This document shows, piece after piece, positions 10,556-22,267 of a stretch of DNA of 64,000 nt. How positions within the stretch are numbered: the first letter of the stretch is position 1; each line of letters begins with the position of its first letter. Below the pieces are notes generated by a model. The model searched no databases, was not told the DNA's origin, and saw only the letters and a program-made list of their open reading frames with translations. A program made the translations under genes and the position numbers. Where the stretch lies: the NCBI RefSeq assembly GCF_902459465.1, contig NC_047080.1, positions 6,797,214-6,861,213 on the forward strand. The letters are read 5' to 3'. Source of the DNA: Asterias rubens. Lineage: Eukaryota > Echinodermata > Asteroidea > Forcipulatida > Asteriidae.

Positions 10556-11190
10556 CCATGAAATCGGCCCAGTAGGGTACGCAAATGTTTGGTCTTATAG
10601 CATTTTCAGCATGTACAACATGAATTGAGTGGGGGTCGGTCTCGCACTCGTTCATTTTCTCTAAAACTCCATGTAGCATGATTTGGGGGTCATCAAACTT
10701 ATTTCAAAATGTTAAAAATTTAATGACAATTAAATTGCAATTAAAACAAGTTCAAATTGATTTAAATGTGAACCATTTTAAAATGGATCACCGCCGATAT
10801 ATTAAAAACATATTTGATGAAATTGCATCCGCGAGAAACTGATTTACTTAATTTGAACTTTCTATAGGAGTATAGGCCCTACCGCGATTTTTCTGTGGAA
10901 TGACAACATTACATTAAATGGGGACAGACGATGAATGCAATTTTGTGCATTTCGTTTTTCATGAAACCGCGGCAACAACGTTTTTACATGTAGGCTTACG
11001 ACGTCCACTATTCGACGACCGACGATTTCCGGCTGGCGGGTATGCCAAAATGTCACTACTTTTAGCCTTAGCCTCGTACAAAACGGTTACTTACCTTTTT
11101 ATATCAACGCAATCGAAAGTCTCAAGCTATAAAACTTTGTGGTCACTAAAAGGCATCAAACAAGACCTCGAGTTAAATATTATTTGTAAA
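10556..11190 (+). repeat. Dispersed repeat R2, copy 1
   Basis: It matches 12050-12655 in the same order: GTACGCAAATGTTTGGTCTT, AACATGAATTGAGTGGGG, GGACAGACGATGAATGCAAT, CGACGTCCACTATTCGACGA, TGGTCACTAAAAGGCAT. A partial third copy is at 45825-46140. Non-coding. Confidence 0.8.
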
Positions 11191-11940
11191 TGTTATTTGT
11201 AAAGTGAACGAATAATGCTGTGCGCCAAATTTGCAGCCGATATGGTTCATTGCGTGACAATGGTTTTTTCTTTGGTAAATCCCAGTATGAGAAACTGCCT
11301 GTTTCACACGGTCGTCCTGAATCCAATGTGAACCCGGAAACTAGAATGTCAACTAAACATTAAACAGTGCAGTTATCATAACAAGTTAAATTGTATGAGC
11401 TTGGTTCTCAGTTATCTAAAATCTGAAATGTAAAACTGCTGTTGTGTATAATTATCGTGATAAGTTTTATTTATTTATTTGTGACACCAGTATATGTTAT
11501 TGGAGTAAAAAATAAAAGTGTCTTGAAGAGACTAGAGAATAGCTGTTGCCTTTATTATGATTTATTCACGATCTTGAAAATAGAGGAGGGAACAGAGTTC
11601 GTTTTAAGTGTTGTCACATTATACATTGTCCTGTCATTATATTTACATAACCTCTTTACTATGCAGAGAAGTATTCAAAGTCGCATATACCACAACCATA
11701 TAGAAACTGAACCTTTGTTTCTTTTACATTTATGTTTCACGTTAATTGTTACAATAGTAAATAATATTTTTATTTTCTGTTATACCTTTAACTCAAACTA
11801 TTTAAAAACATTCACCACTTTAAACTGATTTAAAGCCACTCAACAATATTTACAAATCGGTGTATAACAAGAAAAGTCATGTTTATAAACACAACTGCCC
11901 TGCAAGCCATTCGGTTTCTTGACATTTGACACATGTAGAA
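11190..11940 (+). repeat. Dispersed repeat R3, copy 1
   Basis: It starts near GTAAAGTGAACGAATAATGC and passes through CCCAGTATGAGAAACTGCCT and GTGACACCAGTATATGTTAT. Related copies are at 44900-45340 and 47515-48330. The 128-codon open frame inside it is not conserved in the other copies, so I do not call it a gene. Confidence 0.75.
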
Positions 11941-12049
11941 CAGTTTTTGTTTTTTCACACGTTATTTAATTATAAAAATTCGTCATACCGGCTGCTTCGG
12001 CTGGATTCCTGCTGATTCTGAATAAAAGTGACAGTGCCTTTCTGTGAAT

Positions 12050-12655
12050 AAACAGTAAGGTACGCAAATGTTTGGTCTTATAGCATTTTCAGCATGTACA
12101 ACATGAATTGAGTGGGGTCGGTCTCGCACTCGTCCATTTTCTTTAACTACATGTAGCATGATTTGGGGGTCATCAATCTCAACAACTTTATAATTTTACA
12201 AAATAACAATTAAAACAAGTTAAATTTGATTTAATGTGAACCTTTTTTTAATGGACCACCGCCGATACATTTAAATATTTGAGGTAATTGCACCCGCGAG
12301 AAACCGATTTTATTAATTTGAACTTTCTGTAGGAATATAGGCCCTACCACGACTTTTCTGTTGAATGACAACATTACATTAAATGGGGACAGACGATGAA
12401 TGCAATTTTGTGCATTTCCTTTTTCATTGAACCGCAGCAACAACGTTTTTTTACATGTAGGCTTACGACGTCCACTATTCGACGACCGACGATTTCCGGC
12501 TGGCGGGTATGCCAAAATGTCACTACTTTTAGCCTTAGCCTTGTACAAAACGGTTACTTACCTTTTTATATCAACGCAACTGCAAAGTCTCAAGCTATAA
12601 AACTTTGTGGTCACTAAAAGGCATCAAACAAGACCTCCACACATTTCGTATTTTA
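12050..12655 (+). repeat. Dispersed repeat R2, copy 2
   Basis: Close copy of 10556-11190, with the same landmarks and small indels. Confidence 0.8.
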
Positions 12656-12865
12656 CCCATTTCTATTACGTATAGCGCTGGCACGGTGCCAAAGGAGTAG
12701 TAGGCCTACGTGTACACACACACAGCACACAAACTGGACCTCCATCGTGCACAACAATTTTCACGAAGAATCACTTGCATTATATTAAACAAATTATTAC
12801 TCAGTAGTTATACTCACTAATACAATGAAAAAACAGATTCGTAATGGCGGTCGGTACCGAGACAT

Positions 12866-13565
12866 TGATTTCAAAACCAGTTTTATTTTGCATACGCGTT
12901 CTCTAAACAGAAGCTGGACTGCAGTGCCAGGCTACTTATCCCATTCCTGTTAGGACAAATAGCCACTGAACAGAATTTTGTAACATCAATTTTGCTTCTC
13001 CAACAAACCTTACCATGTCCCAAATTGTTGGAAAATCCCAACTGTTGTTGGGACATCAGTCTCACCAGTATAGTATTGGCCACTATCAAGTTAGGACTGA
13101 AGAACTGTATCTGGTTAAAAGATAAGACCGTGAGCAACGACTCCTGAAGAAAACACAGATCTTGTCTTAAATTATATAACAACAAGTTTACTTTTGGCGA
13201 TACAAAGTACAGGGGATGTGCTAGACATGTAGGTTTGGTCCCCTACTTTCCACTCTTGGGCTTGGCTACTCCTACGACATCCCCTTGCACAAATCATAGA
13301 GCCAGGAAGAGAACAAACCACCCTATGCACAAATAGAGCAAGTGGCTTATAGCCTCTCAAACTTCTAAAATCTGTCAAGTGTACTGAATATTTCCCCCCA
13401 AATTGTTACAAATAAATGGTAAGTAAATTAACATAACTCACTTAGAAGGCTCCAGACTTGAAAGTTTCTTGAAAATGATCACCACAATGATGTCAGAGCT
13501 GGTGAATTGTCGAACAGTTGAAATTAACATTCATAAGAAACACAGCCTCACTCTAGTATACTGAG
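12866..13565 (+). repeat. Repeat R5, copy 1 (uninterrupted R5-R4 junction)
   Basis: A 700-bp block starting TTGATTTCAAAACCAGTTTT and ending CTCTAGTATACTGAGGGCCC. It is repeated at 14230-14938. Here it runs straight into R4 at about 13566, so it preserves the empty site of the 23.7-kb nested insertion that interrupts the second copy. Confidence 0.85.
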
Positions 13566-13800
13566 GGCCCGTGCTTGTACATTATGTACTTCCGTACTGT
13601 TTAACATCACAGACACAAATGAACTATACCGAATTCGTTACAGAGGACAAACGTGCATGTGACAGGTATTTATTCTTATAACCCTGGAATTGGTTTGACC
13701 TTGGAGGAAGGGTTCGACTAGTGCCCTGTTTTGGTTCCCATAGATAACTCAACAGGTAATCGGTCCTACCACTCCCATGTACAGTTTCGTTGTATTATTT
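13566..13800 (+). repeat. Repeat R4, copy 1
   Basis: It matches 38636-38875 almost base for base (CCCGTGCTTGTACATTAT, GAATTCGTTACAGAGGACAA, AACCCTGGAATTGGTTTGAC) and 47390-47505 partially. Confidence 0.85.
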
Positions 13801-13805
13801 ACATA

Positions 13806-13947
13806 AACTGACACAAGCGTTCATGTGTTGGGTTAGCCTTTTCTCGAGGCCTTCGTTGCTTGGACAGCTTCGTAGAACCGCGGTCCCAAGCAACTGGAAC
13901 GGGAGAACACATAGTGCCCCACGCGAGTTGCGAAGCCACAGGGGCAT
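13806..13947 (+). repeat. Repeat R6, copy 1
   Basis: GC-richer block (AACTGACACAAGCGTTCATG ... GAAGCCACAGGGGCAT) found again at 44648-44798. It abuts the MITE at 13963. Confidence 0.8.
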
Positions 13948-13962
13948 TTTTCAACTTATTTT

Positions 13963-14206
13963 GGGTGCGTGCGTTTAGCTTCCCTGAGTCGACGCCGGTC
14001 TGCCCCGATACGTTCGAATAGCTTCGACGAGGCTCGCCCGGGTAAGCCCCAAGTGCCCTGCTTTTGGAGTGCGTCACTTGTGGGTGACCTGAGGTGCATG
14101 CCGTCACCACGAGAGGGCGAGTGTGATCATTTGATTAGCTCTTGTCTAGGGGTTCACCCGAATGAGCACCGCTGGGTCGACCCAGGAGAGCTAAACGAAC
14201 GCACCC
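13963..14206. mobile_element. GGGTGCGT-type MITE
   Basis: A 244-bp GC-rich element with inverted ends of about 30 bp: GGGTGCGTGCGTTTAGCTTC at the left, and the inverse of GGGTGCGTTCGTTTAGCTCT at the right, both continuing into GTCGAC. The related locus at 44799-44825 lacks it (GGGGCATTATTCACC...AACAAGAATGGTT), which supports insertion. No clear target duplication is visible. The ends suggest a hAT-like family, uncertain. The open frames inside it are not conserved genes. Confidence 0.75.
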
Positions 14207-14229
14207 ATAATAAGAATGGTTCTCGGCCA

Positions 14230-14938
14230 TTGATTTCAAAACCAGTTTTTTTTTGCATACGCGTTCTCTAAACAGAAGCTGGACCGCAGTGCCAGGCTAC
14301 TTATCCCATTCCTGTTAGAGCATATAGCCACTGAAAAGAATTTTGTAATATCAATTTTGCTTCTCCATCAAACCTTACCATGTCCCAAACTGTTGGAAAA
14401 TCCCAACTGTTGTTGGGACATCAGTCTCACCAGTATAGTATTGGCCACTATCAAGTTAGGACTGAAGAACTGTATCTGGTTAAAGGATAAGATCGTGAGC
14501 AACGACTCCTGAAGAAAACGCAGATCTTGTCTTAAACTATATATCAACAAGTTTACTTTTGGCGATACAAGGTACATGGGATGTGCTAGACATGTAGGTT
14601 TGGTCCCCTACTTTCCACTCTTGGGCTTGGCTACTCCTACGACATCCCCTTGCACAAATCATAGAGCAAGGAAGAGAAAAACCACCCTATGCTCAAATAG
14701 AGCAAGTGGCTGATAGCCTCTCAAACTTCTAAAATCTGTCAAGTGTACTGAATATTTCCCCCCAAATTGTTACAAATAAATGGTAAGTGAATTAACATAA
14801 CTCACTTAGAAGGCTCCACACTTGAAAGTTTCTTGAAAATGATCACCACAATGATGTCAGAGCTGGTGAATTGTCGAACAGTTGAAATTAACATTCATAA
14901 GAAACACAGCCTCACTCTAGTATACTGATGTATACTGC
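14230..14938 (+). repeat. Repeat R5, copy 2
   Basis: Copy of 12866-13565. Its expected continuation into R4 is displaced to 38636 by the nested insertion. Confidence 0.85.
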
Positions 14939-14951
14939 CCGTATGGGCGGC

Positions 14952-14957
14952 CAAAAG
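14952..14957. repeat. Target duplication of transposon copy 1, left
   Basis: CAAAAG directly precedes the terminus TACGGAAGC, and the same six bases follow the other terminus at 22375-22380. Confidence 0.9.
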
Positions 14958-15060
14958 TACGGAAGCTTAAAGTGACCTTCCGAGTTGCCGCGTTTCCGAG
15001 TTATTTTATCAGGAAAAGACGGAATACCGTGATATTTCAGACGTGTTCCGAGTTAGTACC
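14958..15060 (+). repeat. Unique terminal inverted repeat, copy 1 left
   Basis: It starts TACGGAAGCTTAAAGTGACC and passes through CAGGAAAAGACGGAATACCG and GACGTGTTCCGAGTTAGTA. It matches the inverse of 22268-22374 with only a few differences. Confidence 0.9.
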
Positions 15061-16320
15061 TCTCAGAAAGACGTCTTTCCCCGATACCGTATCTCAGAAA
15101 CACGCCTTTCCCTGAAACCGTATAACGGAAAGACGTCTTTCCCCGATACCGTATCTCAGAAACACGCCTTTCCCTGAAACCGTATAACGGAAAGACGCCT
15201 TTCCCCGATACCGTATCTCAGAAAGACGTCTTTCCCTGATACCGTATCTCAGAAAGACGTCTTTCCCTGATACCGTATCTCAGAAAGACGTCTTTCCCTG
15301 ATACCGTATCTATGAAAGACGTCTTTCCCTGATACCGTATCTATGAAATCCGTCTTTCCCTGAAACCGTATCTCAGAAAGACGTCTTTCCCTGATACCGT
15401 AGAACGGAAAGACGTCTTTCCCCGATACCGTATCTCAGAAACACGCCTTTCCCTGAAACCGTATAACGGAAAGACGCCTTTCCCCGATACCGTATCTCAG
15501 AAAGACGTCTTTCCCTGATACCGTATCTCAGAAAGACGTCTTTCCCTGATACCGTATCTCAGAAAGACGTCTTTCCCTGATACCGTATCTCAGAAAGACG
15601 TCTTTCCCTGATACCGTATCTATGAAAGACGTCTTTCCCTGATACCGTATCTATGAAATCCGTCTTTCCCTGAAACCGTATCTCAGAAAGACGTCTTTCC
15701 CTGATACCGTAGAACGGAAAGACGTCTTTCCAGGAAAACGTATTACGGAAAGACGTCTTTCACCGATACCATTATCTCAGAAATCCGTCTTTCCCTAAAA
15801 ACGTGTCTCAAAAAGACGACTTTCCTTGATACCGTATCTCAGAAAGACGTCTTTCCCTGATACCATATCTCGGAAAGACGTCTTTCCCTGAAACCGTATT
15901 ACGGAAAGACGTCTTTCCCTGAAACCGTATCTCAGAAAGACGTCTTTCCCTGAAACCGTTTTACGGAAAGACGTCTTTCCCTGATACCGTATTACGGAAA
16001 GACGTCTTTACCCGATACCGTATCTCAGAAAGACGACTTTCCCTGATACCGTATCTCGGAAAGACGTCTTTCCCTGAAACCGTATTTCAGAAAGACGTCT
16101 TTCCCTGATACCGTATCTATGAAAGACACCTTTCTCTAATACCGTATCTCAGAAAGACGTCTTTCCCTGATACCGTATAACGGAAAGACGTCTTCCCCAG
16201 AAACCGTATCTCAGAAAGACGTCTTTCCCTGATACCGTATCTATGAAAGACACCTTTCTCCAATACCGTATCTCAGAAAGACGTCTTTCCCGATACCTTA
16301 TTATTGAAAGACGTCTCTCT
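15061..16320 (+). repeat. 31-bp palindromic minisatellite array, copy 1 left
   Basis: Roughly 40 copies of a 31-bp unit made of GAAAGACGTCTTTC, a perfect 14-bp palindrome, plus CCTGATACCGTATCTCA. Variants swap the spacer (TATAACG, TATCTATG) and show higher-order repetition, for example the block near 15078-15410 repeated near 15415-15720. Open frames across it are artefacts of the repeat. Confidence 0.95.
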
Positions 16321-16425
16321 AAGATATATTAGCCACGTTGAACTCATATTTAAGCGTAACTGTGATCATAGTCAAGAACCCACCATTTCGGAGTCTCTAT
16401 ACCTCCTTCAGAGTCGCCATTCATC

Positions 16426-16440
16426 ATGTTTTTCCAATTG
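16426..16440 (+). CDS. Possible first mini-exon of transposase copy 1
   Basis: ATG and four further codons (M F F Q L) end at 16440, directly before a donor-like GTTAGT. Spliced to the acceptor at 16654, this joins the transposase frame in phase 0. Copy 2 lacks these 12 bases including the ATG, but keeps the donor position as a stronger GTAAGT. Support is only positional, so this is a hypothesis. Confidence 0.3.
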
Positions 16441-16654
16441 GTTAGTACGCTGAAATAACATTTAATCATATTTCGGAAATGTTTGATTTAAAACCCCATT
16501 GCCAACAATCCCAAGTTAAAATTACATGTCAAGCAACAGTTGATCAAGGTTAAGTTATATATTACTATGGTATTTTACAATATATACTAGAACCTTTCAT
16601 GCTACTGGCAGAGAAAATGTTCAGGTTGTAGAATTCTTTTTCTTTTGTTTGAAG

Positions 16655-17902
16655 GTCGTTGTGGTACTGCTCGTACAGGAGGTACCTGCACCTCGAAATC
16701 GTGGTGACTTCATCGCACAGGGTCTCAACAGAGAGCAACTCATAGCGCACTATTTTCAAAGCGGTTACACAGCATTACAAATTTGCTCTGTCTTGGCTCT
16801 TCATCACCAGATTTTTCTAAGCATCCGGCATTTGCGCAGGTTACTATGGTCTATGGGACTGCGGATACACAGCCAACATGCTCCCGCCTATGAACTGGTT
16901 GCTGCTTTGAGAAATGAGCTGAGAGGCAGCGGTAGGTTACTTGGTTATCGCCTGATGTGGCATAGACTCAATTATCACTATGGTCTCCGGGTGTCTCAGA
17001 ACACCACAAGACAACTTCTTGGCATTCTCGACCCCGAAGGAGTTCGGATGAGATCACGTGGGCGACTTTTGAGGAGACAATATTTTTGTAGTGGGCCAAA
17101 TCATATTTGGCACATTGATGGTTATGACAAACTGAAACAATTTGGATTCGCAATACATGGTGCCATCGATGGCTTCTCGCGCAAGGTCCTGTGGCTCTTC
17201 GTCGGTCCGAGCAACAACAACCCACAATACATAGCTGGATTCTTTTTGGAGCAGGTGAAACGTGCAAGGGGCGTGCCGACAATACTGAGGTGTGATCGAG
17301 GGACCGAAAACAGCATTGTCCGAACACTGCAGATAGCGCTTCGAACAGGTCATGACGATGAGTTATCAGGATTGCAAAGTTTCATGTACGGCCGATCTAC
17401 CAGCAACCAACGAATAGAGTGTTTCTGGGCTCAACTAAGACGTATGCTGGTACATTTCTGGATCAACTTTTTTAGAGATATGAGGGACAGAGGAATAATT
17501 GACAATACGAATGTTATACACATCGAAAGTGTACGGTTTTGCTTTACCTCACTACTGCAAAACGAACTAAACCAAGCGGTGTACTTGTGGAACAATCATT
17601 CTATTCGGCGTCAGAACTTCCACAATGAGTGTCCATCCGGTAAACCAAACTTACTGTACCACACACCCGAAATATTTGGGATGACTGATCGACTGAAGCC
17701 TTTGTTGCATAGTTTAGATGAAATAAATGTAGTTGAAGCTCAGTACTCTAGAAAGTATCCTCAATACGGATGCAGTGAGCAGTTTGTACAAGTTATTACA
17801 GAAATAGTAGGACAGAACATTGACAATTTTGAAATGCCCACTACCGCTGACGAAGCACTGGCGTTGTACACAAGAGTTTTGGCGATCATCGATATGATTT
17901 AA
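16655..17902 (+). CDS. IS3-like DDE transposase, copy 1
   Basis: An uninterrupted 415-codon exon follows a strong acceptor (polypyrimidine then TTTGAAG|GTC). No ATG opens the frame. The N-terminal half has two helix-turn-helix-like segments: REQLIAHYFQSGYTALQICS with SIRHLRRLLWSMGL, then GSGRLLGYRLMWHRLNYHYG, the last like the HTH_21 region of IS3-family proteins. The integrase-type catalytic core follows: IWHIDGYDKL, GAIDGFSRKVLWL, LRCDRGTENS and QRIECFW. Numbered from the TTG six bases before the exon, the triad is D157, D216, E257. The protein should cut and join element ends in the nucleus. All key residues are intact. It is about 98% identical to copy 2. Confidence 0.9.
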   Translation, partial: VVVVLLVQEVPAPRNRGDFIAQGLNREQLIAHYFQSGYTALQICSVLALHHQIFLSIRHLRRLLWSMGLRIHSQHAPAYELVAALRNELRGSGRLLGYRLMWHRLNYHYGLRVSQNTTRQLLGILDPEGVRMRSRGRLLRRQYFCSGPNHIWHIDGYDKLKQFGFAIHGAIDGFSRKVLWLFVGPSNNNPQYIAGFFLEQVKRARGVPTILRCDRGTENSIVRTLQIALRTGHDDELSGLQSFMYGRSTSNQRIECFWAQLRRMLVHFWINFFRDMRDRGIIDNTNVIHIESVRFCFTSLLQNELNQAVYLWNNHSIRRQNFHNECPSGKPNLLYHTPEIFGMTDRLKPLLHSLDEINVVEAQYSRKYPQYGCSEQFVQVITEIVGQNIDNFEMPTTADEALALYTRVLAIIDMI

Positions 17903-18640
17903 ATATTTTGTACACATTAACAGCAAGGAAACTCAACAAAATGGAACTATTTTTAAAACTTTAAAGCCGAAACAGAGCTTGCCCTTTTTAGTTTCATTTA
18001 TTTAATTGTTTATGTAAATTTTGTGTGAAGAGAGTTTGCAAGTGTGAAGCCAGAAAAGGACGCAGTCCAGCTTGCTTTCATTTATTAAGTGCATGGTTTT
18101 TACATGTTGTGCTTTTATTGGCTTAAATTCATGCAGGTGTACAATATAGAAGTGTTATTTATGGGAAAGTTAGAACGGAGCCGTACCACTCATTGAGTTA
18201 GCAAAGTAAATTTTTCTCGCAATGTTGACTTGTTTCTTCGCTTCAGTCGACTCACAAACAATAAGTCGACTTACTGACATAATTTATCTCGTTTGGGGAG
18301 GGATCATACACGTAGCATTGGCAAGTCAAGCGACGTCGAGCAGTGTTCAGGGACTCCACGATTAACAGTCGTCATCACCGATTCCCTTGATTTTTCTCCA
18401 TCATTAATAAACACCTAAAACTGTCAACCAAGTCGGGCCGTTTAATAAATTGTTGAGTTCGTTTAGCCAAAGTTGTTAATTGTGCGCAACTTACATGTTA
18501 AGAAAACAAATAAATATTCCGCTCTTACTTTGACCTGTGAAGTTAGTGACTCCCTTTCTTGTGTTTCGTTTCTCAATATCAATCTTGATTGCTAAGCAAA
18601 GTGCGACATACAAAACTCAAGAACACGTGCTTTGTGCAGT
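17903..18640 (+). other. 3' region of transposon copy 1
   Basis: Shared with 25506-26248 of copy 2 at high identity. No second gene is visible. AATAAA at 18407-18412 is a possible polyadenylation signal for the transposase. Confidence 0.5.
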
Positions 18641-18959
18641 CAATCGAGCAAAAGTCAAAGGTTAATGCGCCCTCTGTTGCCCAGTGACGTCCAGCTTATT
18701 TAATACAATTATCAATAGATTGTTCCGGGGGACAAGTGTCTGGTCTTGCAAATCTCGGATAGACCATGGAGGAAGACCATGTTTTTTTCCTTTTGTTTAG
18801 AAGATCTTCCCAACAACGGAACTCCGCAAATCTAAAGGGGATACAAACACCAAGCTGACAAAAGCCAAGTCTCTTTAATACTGCCTTGGTTTAACGTCTA
18901 TGATTATACATTGCACTAATCAATCAATTAGCAACTAGACGATAATACTTATTTAAGGC

Positions 18960-19047
18960 AAGGTGAATTCGGCAGTTAGCTGGGATATGAACCTACAACC
19001 TTGTGATTGAAAGTTTAGCAGTCTAACCACTTTACCCCGTTACCACA
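18960..19047 (-). ncRNA. tRNA-like SINE head
   Basis: On the minus strand there is an A-box-like GGTAAAGTGGTTAG (19036-19023) followed at tRNA-like spacing by a B-box-like GGTTCATATCC (18993-18983). Acceptor pairing is poor, so this looks like a tRNA-derived SINE rather than a working tRNA. It lies in the part of copy 1 (about 18640-19190) that copy 2 has replaced with satellite. Confidence 0.45.
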
Positions 19048-19189
19048 CTTCACGACTATTAAAGCATAACTCCCAGGAGGAGTGTTATTACACATAGGCC
19101 TACCTAGTATTACATAAGGTTTTTTTTGCATTGTTGAGGCACTTTAGAAGTGACCACTGGAGACCGGTATCAGTCATTTTCTTTGCCCG

Positions 19190-21340
19190 TAAAGAATCCA
19201 CATATTAAAAAAAAAAATTAAACCCTAAATAAAAAATTAAAAATGAAGTCGTGTTAGGGCACAGTCTTTACATTTACCAAACTCCTGGCACTGCAGCTTC
19301 TCCAGATTGTGAACTGTCCTTTTCTATGGCTAGCCTATAAACTGTATAGGCCTAGCTATACATAATTTTACGAAGAATAGATTTTAATCATTCAAGGTTT
19401 GGAAATCGCTGGTGCCCGCCACCCTCGATTGTTGGACTGGACATTACACAAGAAGTTAAGGGATCCCGAGTCTTATGAGGGGTCCTTTCGGCGATGACTT
19501 GATACTTCAGCTTAGTGGCATAGTAAACTTTGTTCGTTTTTTATTTTTGTAACTTTTTAAAGGTAGTGTTGACTTGAAAGACATCTTACAATGCGTTATC
19601 AAAGTTCCCCGTGAGTTCAGAAAAAGTTGTCACGTTTGCGAGCCGCAAGCCCCCAAACCAAGTAACCAAGTCGAGATTTTTATCACCACTTAGTTTTAAG
19701 GTCATGACCCCTATGGCAAGATATAATATTCAGTCATTACATGCTAGAGGATGGTTATTTGTGTGGGCCAGTTGGATTTATTTACAACCTGTTTAAGCTC
19801 TGGCGACTAAAGGGGTACACAAAGAGACCCTGACACAAGACACGGATCCCATTACTGCACTAAGCTATGGAGGCACCCTGGGGCTGCTGTCTTTCAATAC
19901 TCTGAAGTGGTTATGGTCTGGCCAATGGGAGTCTACGGGCCTGTGTAGTACCGTAGACCAGGGGTCAGGATTACAGAATCTTGGCCTAATGTACCCATTG
20001 AAGAAAAACAAATATGACCGTATTTGGTAACATGTGGAGAATTTTACCACCCCTCGGTTCAAATCTATCTACGCATGACGTTCAAACAAAATAATAGGCC
20101 CTACACAGCCAAATTTGTTTGGAATTCAAAATATCAGGAAATATTAGTTTTTGACTGTGTAGGGTCTAAATTGTGTTTGAATGTTATACGCGGATGGAAT
20201 AGCATAACAATTGGGGGGGGGGGGGCTTTCAACGAAGCAATTTATCAGTTTACTTGCAACTATTGCGATCTCTTCTATAAAAAGTAGGCTTTCGCATAAG
20301 GATAAACGGCGCGCTTAAAACAGAAAATAGAACACGAAGAATAAGTCAAACGAATACCCAAAGCGATTTCAATGAACAACAAACAAACAAGTCATCAAGA
20401 ATTCCGGGTGCCTGAAGGTGCCTGTCTTTATTGTATGTCTCCCTTCATACATTTTTTTTACAATGACATGTTTCATTGCACATAACAATATTGAACAATA
20501 TCTACAGCGTGCACTTCTTTTACCGTTTTATCACTGACGACATTCACAACTTGCATAATACGTTCAGTTGGTTGGTTTAAACAAACTTCTCATAAAATGT
20601 ATTTAAACATCTGTGGAAAAATATAACTTTGTAAAAAAAGCAATTTTTTACTTTATAAGGTTAATACAAAAATATTCATAATCTTACTAGATGGCTGTAT
20701 TTCTTTGCATTAAAGTTGTGTTAACATGACTCCGGAAAAGATTTGCTCAGTTCAATTTGTTTCAATATTTCGTTAGAAACAAATGGGCAATTACAACGAA
20801 AGTGGCATCTTATTCGATGTCAACACTTTTTCCACACATGTGCTGTTTCATCTCAACAGGAGGAATGGTTTAGGAGTCCCATGGAATGACGCACTACAAA
20901 GCATCAGTATAATTCCCATTTTGTGAGTTACCGGTACTCTTGCCCATAATTGTGGTACGAACAGTCGAATAACGAGAGATCACAACAATGAATGATAAAT
21001 TTAGATCAGTAAATTGGAAAACCACATTTTCACTTGCCAACAGCACTCCCGCTAAAATATTTGTTCAGATTCAAATATTTCTTCCCTTACCTTTTAGCCT
21101 AGTATTGTTATTTGTACACCGCAGTTTCTATTATGTCCTATAATTAATACTAGTATTGCTTTCCCTTAAGACATAATACTACACACATTTTTTTTCTAAA
21201 ATTAACAGCCAAAGACTATGACGTAAGCAAGTTACCTTTGATATCACATTTTTATAAATTTGCCACAAAGTCTGTAAAAAATAACTTGCATAACTCAGAT
21301 ATAGAAGAAAGAAACTTGAAACAAGAAACATGAAACATGA
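19190..21340 (+). other. Non-coding right-hand interior of transposon copy 1
   Basis: Matches 32890-35050 of copy 2 nearly throughout (AAAGAATCCACATATTAAAA onwards), including a poly-G tract at about 20214-20226. A short inverted pair around 20095-20170 (GGCCCTACACAG.CAAATTTG and its complement) is seen. No protein is recognised. Confidence 0.6.
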
Positions 21341-21342
21341 AA

Positions 21343-22267
21343 CTGTATCAGGGAAAGACGTCTTTCTGAGATACGGTTTCGGGGGAAAACGTCTTTCCGT
21401 TATACGGTATCAGGGAAAGACGTCTTTCTGAGATACGGTATTAGAGAAAGGTGCCTTTCATAGATACGGTATCAGGGAAAGACGTCTTTCTGAGATACGG
21501 TTTCGGGGGAAGACGTCTTTCCGTTATACGGTATCAGGGAAAGACGTCTTTCTGAGATACGGTATTAGAGAAAGGTGTCTTTCATAGATACGGTATCAGG
21601 GAAAGACGTCTTTCTGAAATACGGTATCAGGGAAAGACGGATTTCTGAGATACGGTATCAGGGCATGACGTCTTTCCGTTATACGGTTTCAGGGAAAGAC
21701 GTCTTTCCGAGATACGGTATCAGGGAAAGTCGTCTTTCCGAGATACGGTATCGGGTAAAGACGTCTTTCCGTAATACGGTATCAGGGAAAGACGTCTTTC
21801 CGTAAAACGGTTTCAGGGAAAGACGTCTTTCTGAGATACGGTTTCAGGGAAAGACGTCTTTCCGTAATACGGTTTCAGGGAAAGACGTCTTTCCGAGATA
21901 TGGTATCAGGGAAAGACGTCTTTCTGAGATACGGTATCAAGGAAAGTCGTCTTTTTGAGACACGTTTTCAGGGAAAGACGGATTTCTGAGATACAGTGTC
22001 AGGGAAAGACGTCTTTTTGAGATAATGGTATCGGTGAAAGACGTCTTTCCGTAATACGTTTTCCTGGAAAGACGTCTTTCCGTTCTATGGTATCAGGAAA
22101 AGACGTCTTTCTGAGATACGGTTTCAGGGAAAGACGGATTTCATAGATACGGTATCAGGGAAAGACGTCTTTCATAGATACGGTATCAGGGAAAGACGGC
22201 TTTCTGAGATACGGTATCAGGGAAAGACGTCTTTCTGAGATACGGTATCAGGGAAAGACGTCTTTCT
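21343..22267 (-). repeat. 31-bp palindromic minisatellite array, copy 1 right
   Basis: About 30 units of the same minisatellite as 15061-16320, in opposite orientation (TACGGTATCAGGGAAAGACGTC...). With the left array it extends the inverted repeat of the element to about 1 kb. Confidence 0.95.

Noticed and set aside
11442..11828. 128-codon hydrophobic frame (IIIVISFIYLFVTPVYV...)
   Set aside because: It lies in dispersed repeat R3. The copies at 44900 and 47515 do not keep the frame.
15061..16320. CRISPR-like alternation of a constant palindrome and short spacers
   Set aside because: The 'spacers' are themselves repeated, the unit is contiguous, the host is eukaryotic and the arrays lie at transposon ends.
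16968..17353. Open frames of about 100-120 codons on the minus strand of the transposase exons (also at 24607-24956)
   Set aside because: They are antisense shadows of the conserved transposase frame, with no recognisable protein.
21575..21805. Open frames such as MSFIDTVSGKDVFLKYGIRE in the minisatellite arrays (also at 23514-23741 and 35284-35514)
   Set aside because: They follow the 31-bp repeat, whose length is not a multiple of three, so the peptide period mirrors three DNA units. There is no independent coding signal and the frame recurs wherever the array occurs.
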